Of a stretch of DNA of 25,351 bases, positions 8,147-17,158 are shown in pieces. Under the pieces are notes generated by a model. It did no database searches, was not told the origin of the DNA, and saw nothing but the letters and a program-made list of their open reading frames with translations. A program made the position numbers and the translations under genes. How positions within the stretch are numbered: position 1 is the stretch's first letter; each line of letters starts with the position of its first letter. The stretch is from Symbiodinium natans (Eukaryota; Sar; Dinophyceae; Suessiales; Symbiodiniaceae). Location of the stretch: contig CAJNDS010002631.1 of assembly GCA_905221605.1 (NCBI GenBank), forward strand, positions 312,001 through 337,351, in the 5' to 3' direction.

Positions 8147-10336
8147 ATGCTTGTTTCCGGCATGGTTGACAGTGGTGTTGCTGCTGGAAGATTGTGTTGC
8201 ACGTTGAGGACCGACTGTCGCTGAAAGGCCGGCAAGGACGACAGCAATCTTTAATCCATTTTCTGAGGCCGTGGACTACACCGAAGATCACTGGAGATGA
8301 TGCGTTAGCATGTCTGGGCACAGTTTCCGTTATGGCACTCGTGTGTAGGCTGCTCTCGGCACGTCTGCAGCTAGACTTCGGTGGGTGTCACCGGTGCAAA
8401 GACGCACATGGCAAAGCTGAGCCGGCCTGTAAGAATGGAACGAGTCATGTTGAAAGTGTGCACATGCGCAGAAGAGCTCAACGCCCTTCGTCTGGAAGCG
8501 GTGAAGCCCCTCGGGTCAGTAGCCGCGTGTGTCATTGGAAGGTCCAACATCTTCTGCAAGACCATCAACTCTGTCAGCAGAGAATCAGGAGTGCAGGAAA
8601 TCACCAACCTTCACATCTGAGTTCAGCGCTCTAGCTGCCTCGGATGGCACGGTTTGTGCAGGTGCTTCCTGGTAGATGCTTGTTTCCGGCATGGTTGACA
8701 GTGGTGTTGCTGCTGGAAGATTGTGTTGCACGTTGAGGACCGACTGTCGCTGAAAGGCCGGCAAGGACGACAGCAATCTTTAATCCATTTTCTGAGGCCG
8801 TGGACACCACCGAAGATCACTGGAGATGATGCGTTAGCATGTCTGGGCACAGTTGCCGTTATGGCACTCGTGTGTAGGCTGCTCTCGGCACGTCTGCAGC
8901 TAGACTTCGGTGGGTGTCACCGGTGCAAAGACGCACATGGCAAAGCTGAGCCGGCCTGTAAGAATGGAACGAGTCATGTTGAAAGTGTGCACATGCGCAG
9001 AAGAGCTCAACGCCCTTCGTCTGGAAGCGGTGAAGCCCCTCGGGTCAGTAGCCGCGTGTGTCATTGGAAGGTCCAACATCTTCTGCAAGACCATCAACTC
9101 TGTCAGCAGAGAATCAGGAGTGCAGGAAATCACCAACCTTCACATCTGAGTTCAGCGCTCTAGCTGCCTCGGATGGCACGGTTTGTGCGAGTGCTTCCTG
9201 GTAGATGCTTGTTTCCGGCATGGTTGACAGTGGTGTTGCTGCTGGAAGATTGTGTTACACGTTGAGGACCGACTGTCGCTGAAAGGCCGGCAAGGACGAC
9301 AGCAATCTTTAATCCATTTTCTGAGGCCGTGGACACCACCGAAGATCACTGGAGATGATGCGTTAGCATGTCTGGGCACAGTTGCCGTTATGGCACTCGT
9401 GTGTAGGCTGCTCTCGGCACGTCTGCAGCTAGACTTCGGTGGGTGTCACCGGTGCAAAGACGCACATGGCAAAGCTGAGCCGGCCTGTAAGAATGGAACG
9501 AGTCATGTTGAAAGTGTGCACATGCGCAGAAGAGCTCAACGCCCTTCGTCTGGAAGCGGTGAAGCCCCTCGGGTCAGTAGCCGCGTGTGTCATTGGAAGG
9601 TCCAACATCTTCTGCAAGACCATCAACTCTGTCAGCAGAGAATCAGGAGTGCAGGAAATCACCAACCTTCACATCTGAGTTCAGCGCTCTAGCTGCCTCG
9701 GATGGCACGGTTTGTGCGAGTGCTTCCTGGTAGATGCTTGTTTCCGGCATGGTTGACAGTGGTGTTGCTGCTGGAAGATTGTGTTACACGTTGAGGACCG
9801 ACTGTCGCTGAAAGGCCGGCAAGGACGACAGCAATCTTTAATCCATTTTCTGAGGCCGTGGACACCACCGAAGATCACTGGAGATGATGCGTTAGCATGT
9901 CTGGGCACAGTTGCCGTTATGGCACTCGTGTGTAGGCTGCTCTCGGCACGTCTGCAGCTAGACTTCGGTGGGTGTCACCGGTGCAAAGACGCACATGGCA
10001 AAGCTGAGCCGGCCTGTAAGAATGGAACGAGTCATGTTGAAAGTGTGCACATGCGCAGAAGAGCTCAACGCCCTTCGTCTGGAAGCGGTGAAGCCCCTCG
10101 GGTCAGTAGCCGCGTGTGTCATTGGAAGGTCCAACATCTTCTGCAAGACCATCAACTCTGTCAGCAGAGAATCAGGAGTGCAGGAAATCACCAACCTTCA
10201 CATCTGAGTTCAGCGCTCTAGCTGCCTCGGATGGCACGGTTTGTGCAGGCGCTTCCTGGTAGATGCTTGTTTCCGGCATGCGAACAATGGTTGACAGTGG
10301 TGTTGCTGCTGGAGGATTGTGTTGCATGTTGAGGAC
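8051..10336. repeat. 529-bp tandem repeat, four full copies and a partial fifth
   Basis: Copies start at 8051, 8580, 9109, 9638 and 10167; the fifth breaks off near 10336 and carries a 9-bp insertion after GGCATG. By eye, copies 1 and 2 differ at about five to six positions, 2 and 3 at about three, and 3 and 4 appear identical. The first and fifth copies share the CAGGCGCTTCC variant, so the inner copies look youngest. The unit length is not a multiple of three, so this is not one long repetitive protein. Each unit holds open frames of 146 and 79 codons (+) and 75-78 codons (-) with no recognised motif. No rRNA, tRNA, snRNA or spliced-leader sequence was seen in the unit. Confidence 0.97.
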
Positions 10337-10341
10337 GCCTC

Positions 10342-10479
10342 ATGCAGCCCGCCAGGCGGCTGGAGACTCTGAAAGCCATCCCAAAGCCCCTACATCCCAT
10401 ACCGGGAACCGACGGCTGCACTGCAATGTGGGCGGGGATGGGCCTCGCACTCGCACTACGAATCAAAAGGAGCAGATGA
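10342..10479 (+). CDS. Coding-like frame at the array's right edge, unknown product
   Basis: ATG 10342 to TGA 10477-10479, 45 residues, starting MQPARRLETLKAIPKPLHPI and ending LALALRIKRSR. It begins about where homology to the tandem unit ends. Other frames are also open, so this is weak. I recognise no family. Confidence 0.2.
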   Translation: MQPARRLETLKAIPKPLHPIPGTDGCTAMWAGMGLALALRIKRSR

Positions 10480-12530
10480 TTTTTCTAATATTCTTCCCAC
10501 ATCTTCCCACCTTCAGAGAAGGTCTCATACTTGAAGTCCTAAGCAAGACGAAGCCCAATATCCCCAGCTCTTCAACCCCAGGCGAAGGAGATCTTCGACT
10601 TTTGTGAGGGCCAGGAGCCTCCAGTTCCTGCTTTGGCTGAGACGTCGTGGCCTCAGGTCTTGTTGGCCTTGAGTCTCGGGTTTCACCCTCAACAACCTGG
10701 CAGCTACTAAGAGCCTTCCTCAGTCCCCCCTTTATGTCAAGTGCAGAGACTATACGATGCAGAGTGGGCCATGGCTGTTTTGTTCGTTTGTGGTGTGGCT
10801 TGCCCTTTTTGTTTTTGAGGCGTGCCTCAGGTTTTCCATGACCCTCTGGTCCTCCGGTCCTGGGTTTTTTGGTCCTCTTTTTGAATGACACCTCCCTGGG
10901 CCCGATTTGAAGAAGTCAACGCGGCTTCCGTTGACTGACTGCTGAATGCTATTGGGCTCTAGACTGGATCAAGGCACAGCTGCCCAGAGTTGCCCTAAAC
11001 TATAACCCTAAACCGTGGGTATGTGCTGCGGATTGTTGGGGAATAGGTTGACTGTGATCGGAATCCGGCTAAAATAGACCCCAAGTTGTATCATTGATTT
11101 TCGTGAACGGCAAAGCGGAGCTTTGGCTCTGGAATCCGGAGGAGTGGACTTCGGAGTGAGAGGAATTGGTTGGTAAAGAGATCAAGACCGCGTAGTAATG
11201 ACGAACACTTCCGAGTACTACAAAATAGTGGGGAGAGTGGTGCCTTATCAGGCACCTGCCAGGGCTCTGTTCCCGACTCTGTGCCCGATTCTTCGCGTCA
11301 CGGAGCGATACAAGCCTCGAAAATTTGAAGTGCACGGGCCTAGCCGAGAGCACGACTTGTCATGTCGTGTTGCGACAAAAGTTTAGTTTTATTATGCAGT
11401 ACAACACACCCAATCCCCGAGTTGAGCCACGCTTGGGCGAGATCGCGATTTCCCACGCCTAGGGTGAGGTTACACATATGCAAAAATGACCTGAGCCACA
11501 TTTCAAACACGAAACGGCCCTCCGCCCGTCCTGCTACACCTTAAAACTGAAACCCCTGCCGCATTGCAGGCATGGAGCAAGAACTTGGGAGACTCGCTTC
11601 GGGCAGATGGAGGCTTTGCCGCTGCAAATTTGTGATTGTCTGGCCAGGAACAATCTGTACGTGTGTGCTGCCTGTGGCCGCACAATTTTTAGGCAAGTAT
11701 TGTCAAGCATTTGGTTGCACGGCTGCATTGCCGAGCAAGCACTATTTGTGAGGACTTTTGAATTTAGGCATGAGGTTGAGATCCGCATAAACGGAGCCGC
11801 AGCAGCGTTATCGCAGCAATCGGCTTCCTGCACGGTTCAGACGTACGGTCACGGGTCGGATTTGGTAGGTCGCGAAGGCTCACCTACACCCACACCTTTT
11901 GCTTTGAATGGGAAGTTCTTTGCTATGTGTTCGGAGACCGCGGCCTGAATGTCGAAGCTGGCCTCGGCTCACATATTCGTGTAACAGGGAACAGGAGAAA
12001 CATTTTGTCGAGGCGTAGGCCGACTGACTTGGCTCGACGAACGAAAGCTCGTCTTTGCGCATTCCGTAAAGCGAATAGGGAATGCATCTAGCCCACTGTT
12101 CGCTCTGAGAAGTGGGTTGTCGGGCTTTAGCACGTGCAGCAACATGCCGCTTGAGTCCAATAGTTTTGGAAAGAAGAGGAAGGAGTGTGTTGGAATGCGT
12201 TCTTCCCCAACTTCTCCTGCACCTGAGAGCAGTTGCATCAGTGGACCATGCGCACGAGGTTTTCGAGTTCGGCGCCGCCCCCCAGCCGCTGGCCATTGCA
12301 CTGCCTGGCTGCTGCCCTGGTGAGGGCTGGGGGAAACCCTAAACCCTAATGTTGACCACAGTTGTCAATCCGCCCGTCTTGAGTTTGTTGCAAAACTAGT
12401 TTTGAAGAATGAAGGTCGAGCGAGCCTGAAGACACAACACAGGAGAACAGGATGCAGCAGCACCATGCCAGCATCACGAAAAATCGAAAACCATGCCACT
12501 TTCGAGATTCGAAGATACGAAAATTATGTG
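10480..12530. other. No secure gene
   Basis: A minus-strand open frame at 10463-10891 encodes 142 residues, Lys/Arg-rich near its start (KKRTKKPRTGG, KKGKPHHKRTK); it could be an exon or chance. Frames at 11534-11948 and 11880-12301 have no known motif. Short telomeric scraps occur at 10993-11013 and 12334-12349; after the latter ACCACAG could be an acceptor. I see no RNA gene. Confidence 0.35.
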
Positions 12531-12539
12531 GTGGTAGTC

Positions 12540-13858
12540 ATCGTCGCCATCGTCGAAAAGGATGATGACCACAAACATCACTGCCGCTGACAACTTTCGT
12601 CCCCTCCAGAGCTTTCATGACGGGCTTCAGGTGGTGAGTTCTTGCAAAGGATGGGCGCCGATCTGCCATTTCCAAGTCCAAGTCCCACGCTTACACAACA
12701 CCGACAGAAGCGACCGAGGGAAACGAACTCCCTTGAGAAACCTCTCCTGTTGTTTTCGGGAAAATGGCAAGCATTCAACAGTGACATCACGTGAAGCTCA
12801 GGGTCAAGCGGCCTCGAAAGGCTTCCAGGGAGCTTAGAGCACATAATCCTTCTCAGCGGTCAAACAGTGTTAACCCTATCGGTAGAAGCAAGAAAGGCTT
12901 TTCTGCTCTCACAAAGCATCGCGAAGCCATTTGTGTCCTTGCTGCCCCGAACAGCATCATATCTTCAAGCCCAACGGCACATCTCGATGTTTCGCATGCT
13001 GACTGTGCGCGTGACTGTAGTTGAGGCATGAATCCGAGCCTCGTCCACGAGTTTGACCCCATTGCAAAACGCTTGGCGAAGGACGCGGGAATCTCGCGTA
13101 TAGGACGCTGAATCGACTGCTGGTGCCCATGGCGGGGTGAGGACTGCGTTAGTGGATGCAGAGCCTGGGGCTGGGCTTGTATTTTGACACCTCTCGACGA
13201 CTTTCTGGATGCTGTCAGGCGACAGAAGCCTTTCCGAAGTTTTGGGAATCTTCATGCTGGAGACAACACTGCAACAAGACGTGTCCCGACCTAGAGAAGC
13301 ATCCTTGCCCACTGGCAACCAGAAGCACCGTCTTGCACAAGTCCATAGATGTGCAAATTGAATACGGAGTACGGCCTCATAACTTGATAGCCATCTTTCT
13401 GAACACAATTCCTGTACGGAGAAATTTGCGGTACTGAGCTCTGCCCTTCACCGCTTGCCACATTCGTCGTCGCAGAGACTGTTGAAACCAACATCTTTGG
13501 GAGGTGCTGCTCAACCCTGAATCTGCCCTGAACACCTTGTTTCCCAGAGAGCCCAATACCCCTTAATTAAGGAATAGAGCTTAAATTATAAAGGAGGATT
13601 TGATTAAGGGGTATTGGCCTCTTTGGGTATCCTGTTTCCGAAGCTCGAGCCTTGTATACCCTTTGCCGACCATGGCAAAATATGAAAGTAGAGGACTGTG
13701 ATCTTTTGGATCTTAAAGTCCCCTGCAGTTGTACCCGCATGAGCGCTTAGAGATGGTGCTATGAAATAGGGACGGTCCTGAGAACTTGTGGAGTATGAGT
13801 TTTTGGCTGGTGGTTTTTGTGGCAGGAGGGCTATCACGTCCTCCTGCCGCATCTGCAC
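12540..13858 (-). other. Minus-strand coding-like stretches around a palindromic element
   Basis: On the minus strand several adjoining frames have protein-like composition: 13858-13604; 13547-13291 (QKDGYQVMRPYSVFNLHIYG); 13408-12965 (SERLLSPDSIQKVVERC); and about 12700-12540 (WDLDLEMADRRPSF, HLKPVMKALEGTKVV). The element at 13548-13622 separates the first two. I recognise no family and cannot chain them by phase, so a minus-strand gene is only a possibility; + strand frames of 77-93 codons overlap the block. Confidence 0.22.
13548..13622. mobile_element. Palindromic element family G, copy 1
   Basis: 75 bp. The ends AGAGCCCAATACCCCTTAAT and ATTAAGGGGTATTGG + CCTCT are inverted repeats; the centre is AT-rich. 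The second copy is at 24308-24406. I find no convincing target duplication. Confidence 0.75.
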
Positions 13859-13972
13859 GCAAATCCGAAGACAAGGTCGGTGGGTTTTCGGGCTTCAGGT
13901 TCCAGACATTCCTGCAGGTCGGGAAATTCTGGGGTCGGACGAATGGTAGTCCCTCATGGCCGCTGTATAATT

Positions 13973-14009
13973 CTACTATAACGGCCCCCCCAAACCCTAT
14001 TCTACTTGT
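13973..14009. repeat. Short dispersed repeat family L, copy 2
   Basis: CTACTATAACGGCCCCCC then AAACCCTATTCTACTTG, similar to 2450-2484. A small inverted repeat GGCCG/CGGCC lies just around its left side. Confidence 0.35.
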
Positions 14010-14157
14010 GAAGGCCCCTATATTACTAGCACCAGAGACGTCTCAAACATTCTCGAACCGTGGCTAGGCTTTGAAGGGGTCCCGTCAAAAGAGATTCGCA
14101 GAGCCTGTGATCTAAGTCTTGGACGCCAGCATCCGAAGTGCAGGGTCCCATGACAAG

Positions 14158-14190
14158 CTTTAGGGTTTAGGGTTCAGGGCTTAGGGGTTT
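14158..14190. repeat. Interstitial telomeric tract, G-rich, short
   Basis: Four units, TTTAGGG and TTCAGGG, starting AAGCTTTAGGG. No exon was recognised upstream of it. Confidence 0.9.
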
Positions 14191-14296
14191 GGATTATTGA
14201 GACCAAGGCGGTGTTTCGGTGCTGGGCCATTGGGGGTCGTGAGAGCAAAAAGTCAAGCGCCCAGTCGCGAAGCGTGAGAGGGACTTGACAAGAAGA

Positions 14297-14460
14297 CCCT
14301 AAACCCTAAACCCCTAAACCCCTAAACCCCTAAACCCCTAAACCCCTAAACCCCTAAACCCCTAAACCCCTAAACCCCTAAACCCCTAAACCCCTAAACC
14401 CCTAAACCCTGAAGCCCTAAACCCTAAACCCTAAACCCTAAACCCTAAACCCTAAACCCT
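14297..14460. repeat. Interstitial telomeric tract, C-rich, with 8-bp CCCCTAAA units
   Basis: Two CCCTAAA units, then about fourteen 8-bp CCCCTAAA units, then about seven CCCTAAA units. It ends 12 nt before the acceptor-like AATGCAAG|AG at 14472. Confidence 0.98.
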
Positions 14461-14472
14461 CAGTAATGCAAG

Positions 14473-14661
14473 AGTGGGCTCCCAGCCTGAGCCATCAACA
14501 TGTTGGTATCAACTACTATTTGCTGAAGCACCCCCCAAAAAAGAAAAGAAAAACAATACCCTTCTTACTCCTATTATAGGGAATGTTACCAAAAAAACTT
14601 TTTCGGGGTTCTTAAGCAAACAGTAGTCAAGGTTCTTGCGCCCGTTGACTGCGGATTGACA
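14473..14661 (+). CDS. Possible N-terminal HYD2 exons split by an introner
   Basis: Exon parts 14473-14505 and 14627-14661. With 14506-14626 removed as a GT-AG intron the frame reads WAPSLSHQHVVKVLAPVDCG. This resembles the W...(beta strand)VLAPD..G segment that precedes the nucleophile elbow in alpha/beta hydrolases, although the expected Asp-x-x-Gly-x-Gly is not clear. The exon would end at ACA|GTTTAGGG. The minus strand is also open across the excised element, so the assignment is tentative. Confidence 0.35.
14506..14626 (+). mobile_element. Introner-like intron, family A copy 2
   Basis: The inverted-repeat element is 14513-14626, ends CTACTATTTGCTGAAGCACC and GGGTTCTTAAGCAAACAGTAG (near complements), flanked by the 4-bp direct repeat TCAA (14509-14512, 14627-14630). 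Its ends align base for base with the copy at 590-681. As an intron it uses GT at 14506 from the flank and AG at 14625-14626 from the element, the same arrangement as copy 1. Confidence 0.65.
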
Positions 14662-14751
14662 GTTTAGGGGGGCTAGCACGGCTGGAGGTAAAGTTTTTGT
14701 GTGGGACGGCTCGCCCAGGAGGTCTGGATGCGCCTCCCACTCCTCCAATGC

Positions 14752-14888
14752 GGTTTAGGGTTTAGGGTTTAGGGGTTTAGGGGTTTAGGGGTTTAGGGGT
14801 TTAGGGGTTAGGGGTTTAGGGGTTTAGGGTTTGGGGTTTAGGGTTTCGGGTTTAGGGTTTAGGGTGTAGGGTGTAGGGTTGGGATTTA
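14752..14888. repeat. Interstitial telomeric tract, G-rich, with 8-bp TTTAGGGG units
   Basis: TTTAGGG units, then about six TTTAGGGG units, then degenerate TTTAGGG/TGTAGGG. It carries the same 8-bp variant as 14297-14460 in inverted orientation. Confidence 0.97.
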
Positions 14889-15942
14889 GACCATCTTGCT
14901 AGCGTTCGGCAGGCGCTGGTTGATTACCGATGCATGTGAAGTTTCCTTCCGGTCGCGTGCCTTACGCGCATGGAAACAGCTGAGCATATGGCAAGTGGGG
15001 CAGCCTCCCTCCTGTCAGGACTTGCCTCTGTGCTTGGTTGGGGTTTCTGGTTAGGTTAGTCCTGGTCTCCCCTTTCCCCGTGCATACACTCGGAGTCGAC
15101 CTCCGTATGAGTGTTCTTTTCCTTCCTTCAGTCGCAATTCGACCATCTTCGGTCAGGATTGGGGCTGTTACCAAATATTTATAGGGTTGGGATTTAGGAG
15201 GGCTTGCGGGCGTTCAGTTGTAGAGGCTAGAGTCGAGTCTAGAGATGATTTCAAAGCTAAGGACCCCGTACCCAAACATTCCTGCGTCACGTCTCTTAAC
15301 ATGGCGACTCCTTCACTTGGCCGCAGGCCTGGGCAACTTTCTGTGCAGGGTTTGGAGGGAGTGCTCCAAGACTTGCCACTCGGATTTCATAGTATACTTG
15401 GGGAGCGCGGGTGACAGATACGCAACAGTGAAACATGTCGCGTCCAGGTCCTTGGTGCCTGCAATCAAAAACAGAGAGGATGATGATAGGCAGCCCAGAG
15501 ACACAATTCGGAAGCGACGCGATCCACTTCCCCATCTCTGGAGTCTGTACGAACCCAAGAAGAGATGCAGGGGGACAAATGGAGATTGCTGTACGCATGC
15601 AGACCTTAAATGACATCAGTTTGCACTCAAAAACCTAACCACTGCTCTGCGCCTGGACCTTTCCGAACCGATGTTTCAGCACGGGGTCGTGAAGCCGTGC
15701 TGCCGTCAGTCTTGACGTTTACCTAGTGCTTCGAAGAAGGCGCGGCTTCTAAAACTGGCATGGCGCGTCCGAACAACTCCGGAACAACGGGCATTGCATG
15801 GCATGCGGACAAGTTCGGAGGGAGCCCTAAAGTGATCTCTCGTTTGAGCATGGAAGCTCGGTTGGTTGAGCGAAAACACATGAGAAAGTGGCGACCGAAC
15901 GTTTTCCGAGTTTGGACATTGGAAAGTGTTGCCAGTGCCCGC

Positions 15943-15966
15943 GGGGGGGGGGGGGGGGGGGGGGGG
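15943..15966 (+). repeat. Run of 24 G followed by G-rich sequence
   Basis: A homopolymer of 24 G, then GAGGGGGGGTTGGGAG. It could form a G-quadruplex on the + strand. It produces artefactual poly-Gly and poly-Pro frames. Confidence 0.98.
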
Positions 15967-16020
15967 AGGGGGGGTTGGGAGAAGGGGGAGGCGGGTGTCT
16001 GAGGGTTGGTTCCGCTTGAG

Positions 16021-16050
16021 GTCCAAGACTGTCCAAGACTGTCCAAGACT
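16021..16050. repeat. Three perfect 10-bp tandem units
   Basis: GT CCAAGACT repeated three times without change, just 5' of the degenerate 40-bp repeat. Confidence 0.95.
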
Positions 16051-16106
16051 CTTCCAACAATACCAGCGTTGCAGCATTTCGTGCCCAACACGAAATCCGG
16101 CAGCGA

Positions 16107-16510
16107 CACCCTCAAGCTTCGAAGCAGTGTAAGCCCAATCTGTAACACCTCAAGTCCTTCCAAAAAATGCACCCTCTAGCCCTTCAACCGTTCAAGCCCA
16201 AAAACATTGCACCCTGAGTCCCTTGCACCGATGCATCCCAAGGTTGGTGTTTAGGGTTTGGGGTTTGGGGTTTAGGGTTTAGGGCTTAGGAGGGTTTAGG
16301 ATGGTTTAGGGTTTAGGGTTTAGGGTTTAGGGTTTAGGGTTTTGGTGTTTCCTGAAGCCCTTGAACCGTTGAAGCCCAAACATACTGTGCCCTCAAGCCT
16401 CAAGACTCCAGAATCAATAAGCCCAAACACCAACCTCAAGCCCTTAAGAAGTGCAAGCTCAAAGTAGCTGTGGCACACTCAAGCCCTTCAAATCTGTAAG
16501 CCCAAGCTGT
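16107..16510. repeat. Degenerate ~40-bp tandem repeat interrupted by a telomeric tract
   Basis: Around eight diverged units share the core CCCTCAAGCCCTT...AAGCCCAAA (for example at 16109, 16170, 16352, 16391, 16433, 16478). The array is broken at 16249-16341 by a G-rich telomeric tract; similar units lie on both sides. Confidence 0.7.
16249..16341. repeat. Interstitial telomeric tract, G-rich
   Basis: About twelve units of TTTAGGG with TTTGGGG and AGGATGG variants, embedded within the degenerate 40-bp repeat. Confidence 0.96.
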
Positions 16511-17048
16511 TTTTTCTCAACCTTTCGGGCAAAAGATGCCCATGCTGTACTAGCAGAGCCTTCTGAGCCGAAATCCGAACACAAACAAGACCCGCAGCCG
16601 AGCCCAAACAAGAGCCTAAGATCACCATTACCGTCGGAAAACAAAAAAATGGATCTGCATACTTGCAACGCCGGACGCCGGATGACAAACACAAACCCTT
16701 AAAAACGTGTGTTGATGAAACAATCGCCTCGAAAATTTCCCAGGTTGCGCGGCGTTGGCTCTTCAAACTACACCTAGGACAAGTGTTTTGGCCCTTGGGG
16801 CTTAAAAAAGACATGTGACACAGCACAGGTTCCTTCGCGGGGCACTACCTAGTTTTTGAACGCAGTTTGCAGGAGCAGCCGTCTACAAAGCGTAGTTAGG
16901 GAAGGGGGCTGGCATGGGCATTGTTGGACAACGCCCGAGGTCTCTGAAGTACATCAATATGGGCATTTCAAAATAGCATCTTCCGTAGAATAGGAGCCCC
17001 CAAGACGGTACCCGGGTACCCCTGCGTTCGGAAACCCCCATGTCGTTA
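16511..17048. other. No recognised gene
   Basis: The frames at 16451-16702 (+) and 16488-16826 (-) show no family motif. The stretch 16980-17045 shares TTCGGAAACCCCCAT with the right end of family J. An exon preceding 17086 should lie somewhere here or upstream. Confidence 0.35.
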
Positions 17049-17078
17049 CCCTAAACCCTAAAACCTAAACCCTGAACC
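17049..17078. repeat. Interstitial telomeric tract, C-rich, short
   Basis: Four units with AAAACC and CCCTGAA variants. It ends 7 nt before the HYD2 acceptor CTTTTGAG at 17085. Confidence 0.92.
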
Positions 17079-17085
17079 TTTTGAG

Positions 17086-17158
17086 TTCCATACCACGCTC
17101 AGGCTACAGGCGAACGGCTACAACCAGGTTGCCATCCTGCTGGGCAAGTCTTGGGGAG
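17086..17158 (+). CDS. HYD2 exon with GKSWGG nucleophile elbow
   Basis: Acceptor CCTTTTGAG|TTC (phase 0; a second AG|G at 17102/17103). The frame reads LRLQANGYNQVAILLGKSWG and ends GGA G before the GC donor AG|GCACC. Unspliced, the frame meets TGA eight codons later. It joins the next exon as SWG-G-GMASS. Confidence 0.72.

Larger units (their letters stand above)
14889..16106. other. No recognised gene; likely intron or intergenic
   Basis: Open frames at 15187-15414, 15245-15613 and 15760-16002 (+) have no conserved motif. One or two HYD2 exons carrying the oxyanion-loop region would be expected between here and 17085, but I could not identify them. Confidence 0.35.

Noticed and set aside
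8194-10221. Repeated 146-codon ORFs as a multi-copy gene family
   Set aside because: The ORFs are carried by a 529-bp unit not divisible by three, overlap open frames on both strands and have no known motif; the tandem repeat explains their recurrence.
8051-10336. CRISPR-like array
   Set aside because: Direct repeats are 529 bp head to tail without spacers; the setting is eukaryotic.
15926-16172. Poly-Gly and poly-Pro proteins around 15.95 kb
   Set aside because: They are translations of a 24-G homopolymer and nearby G-rich DNA in several frames, without other protein-like features.
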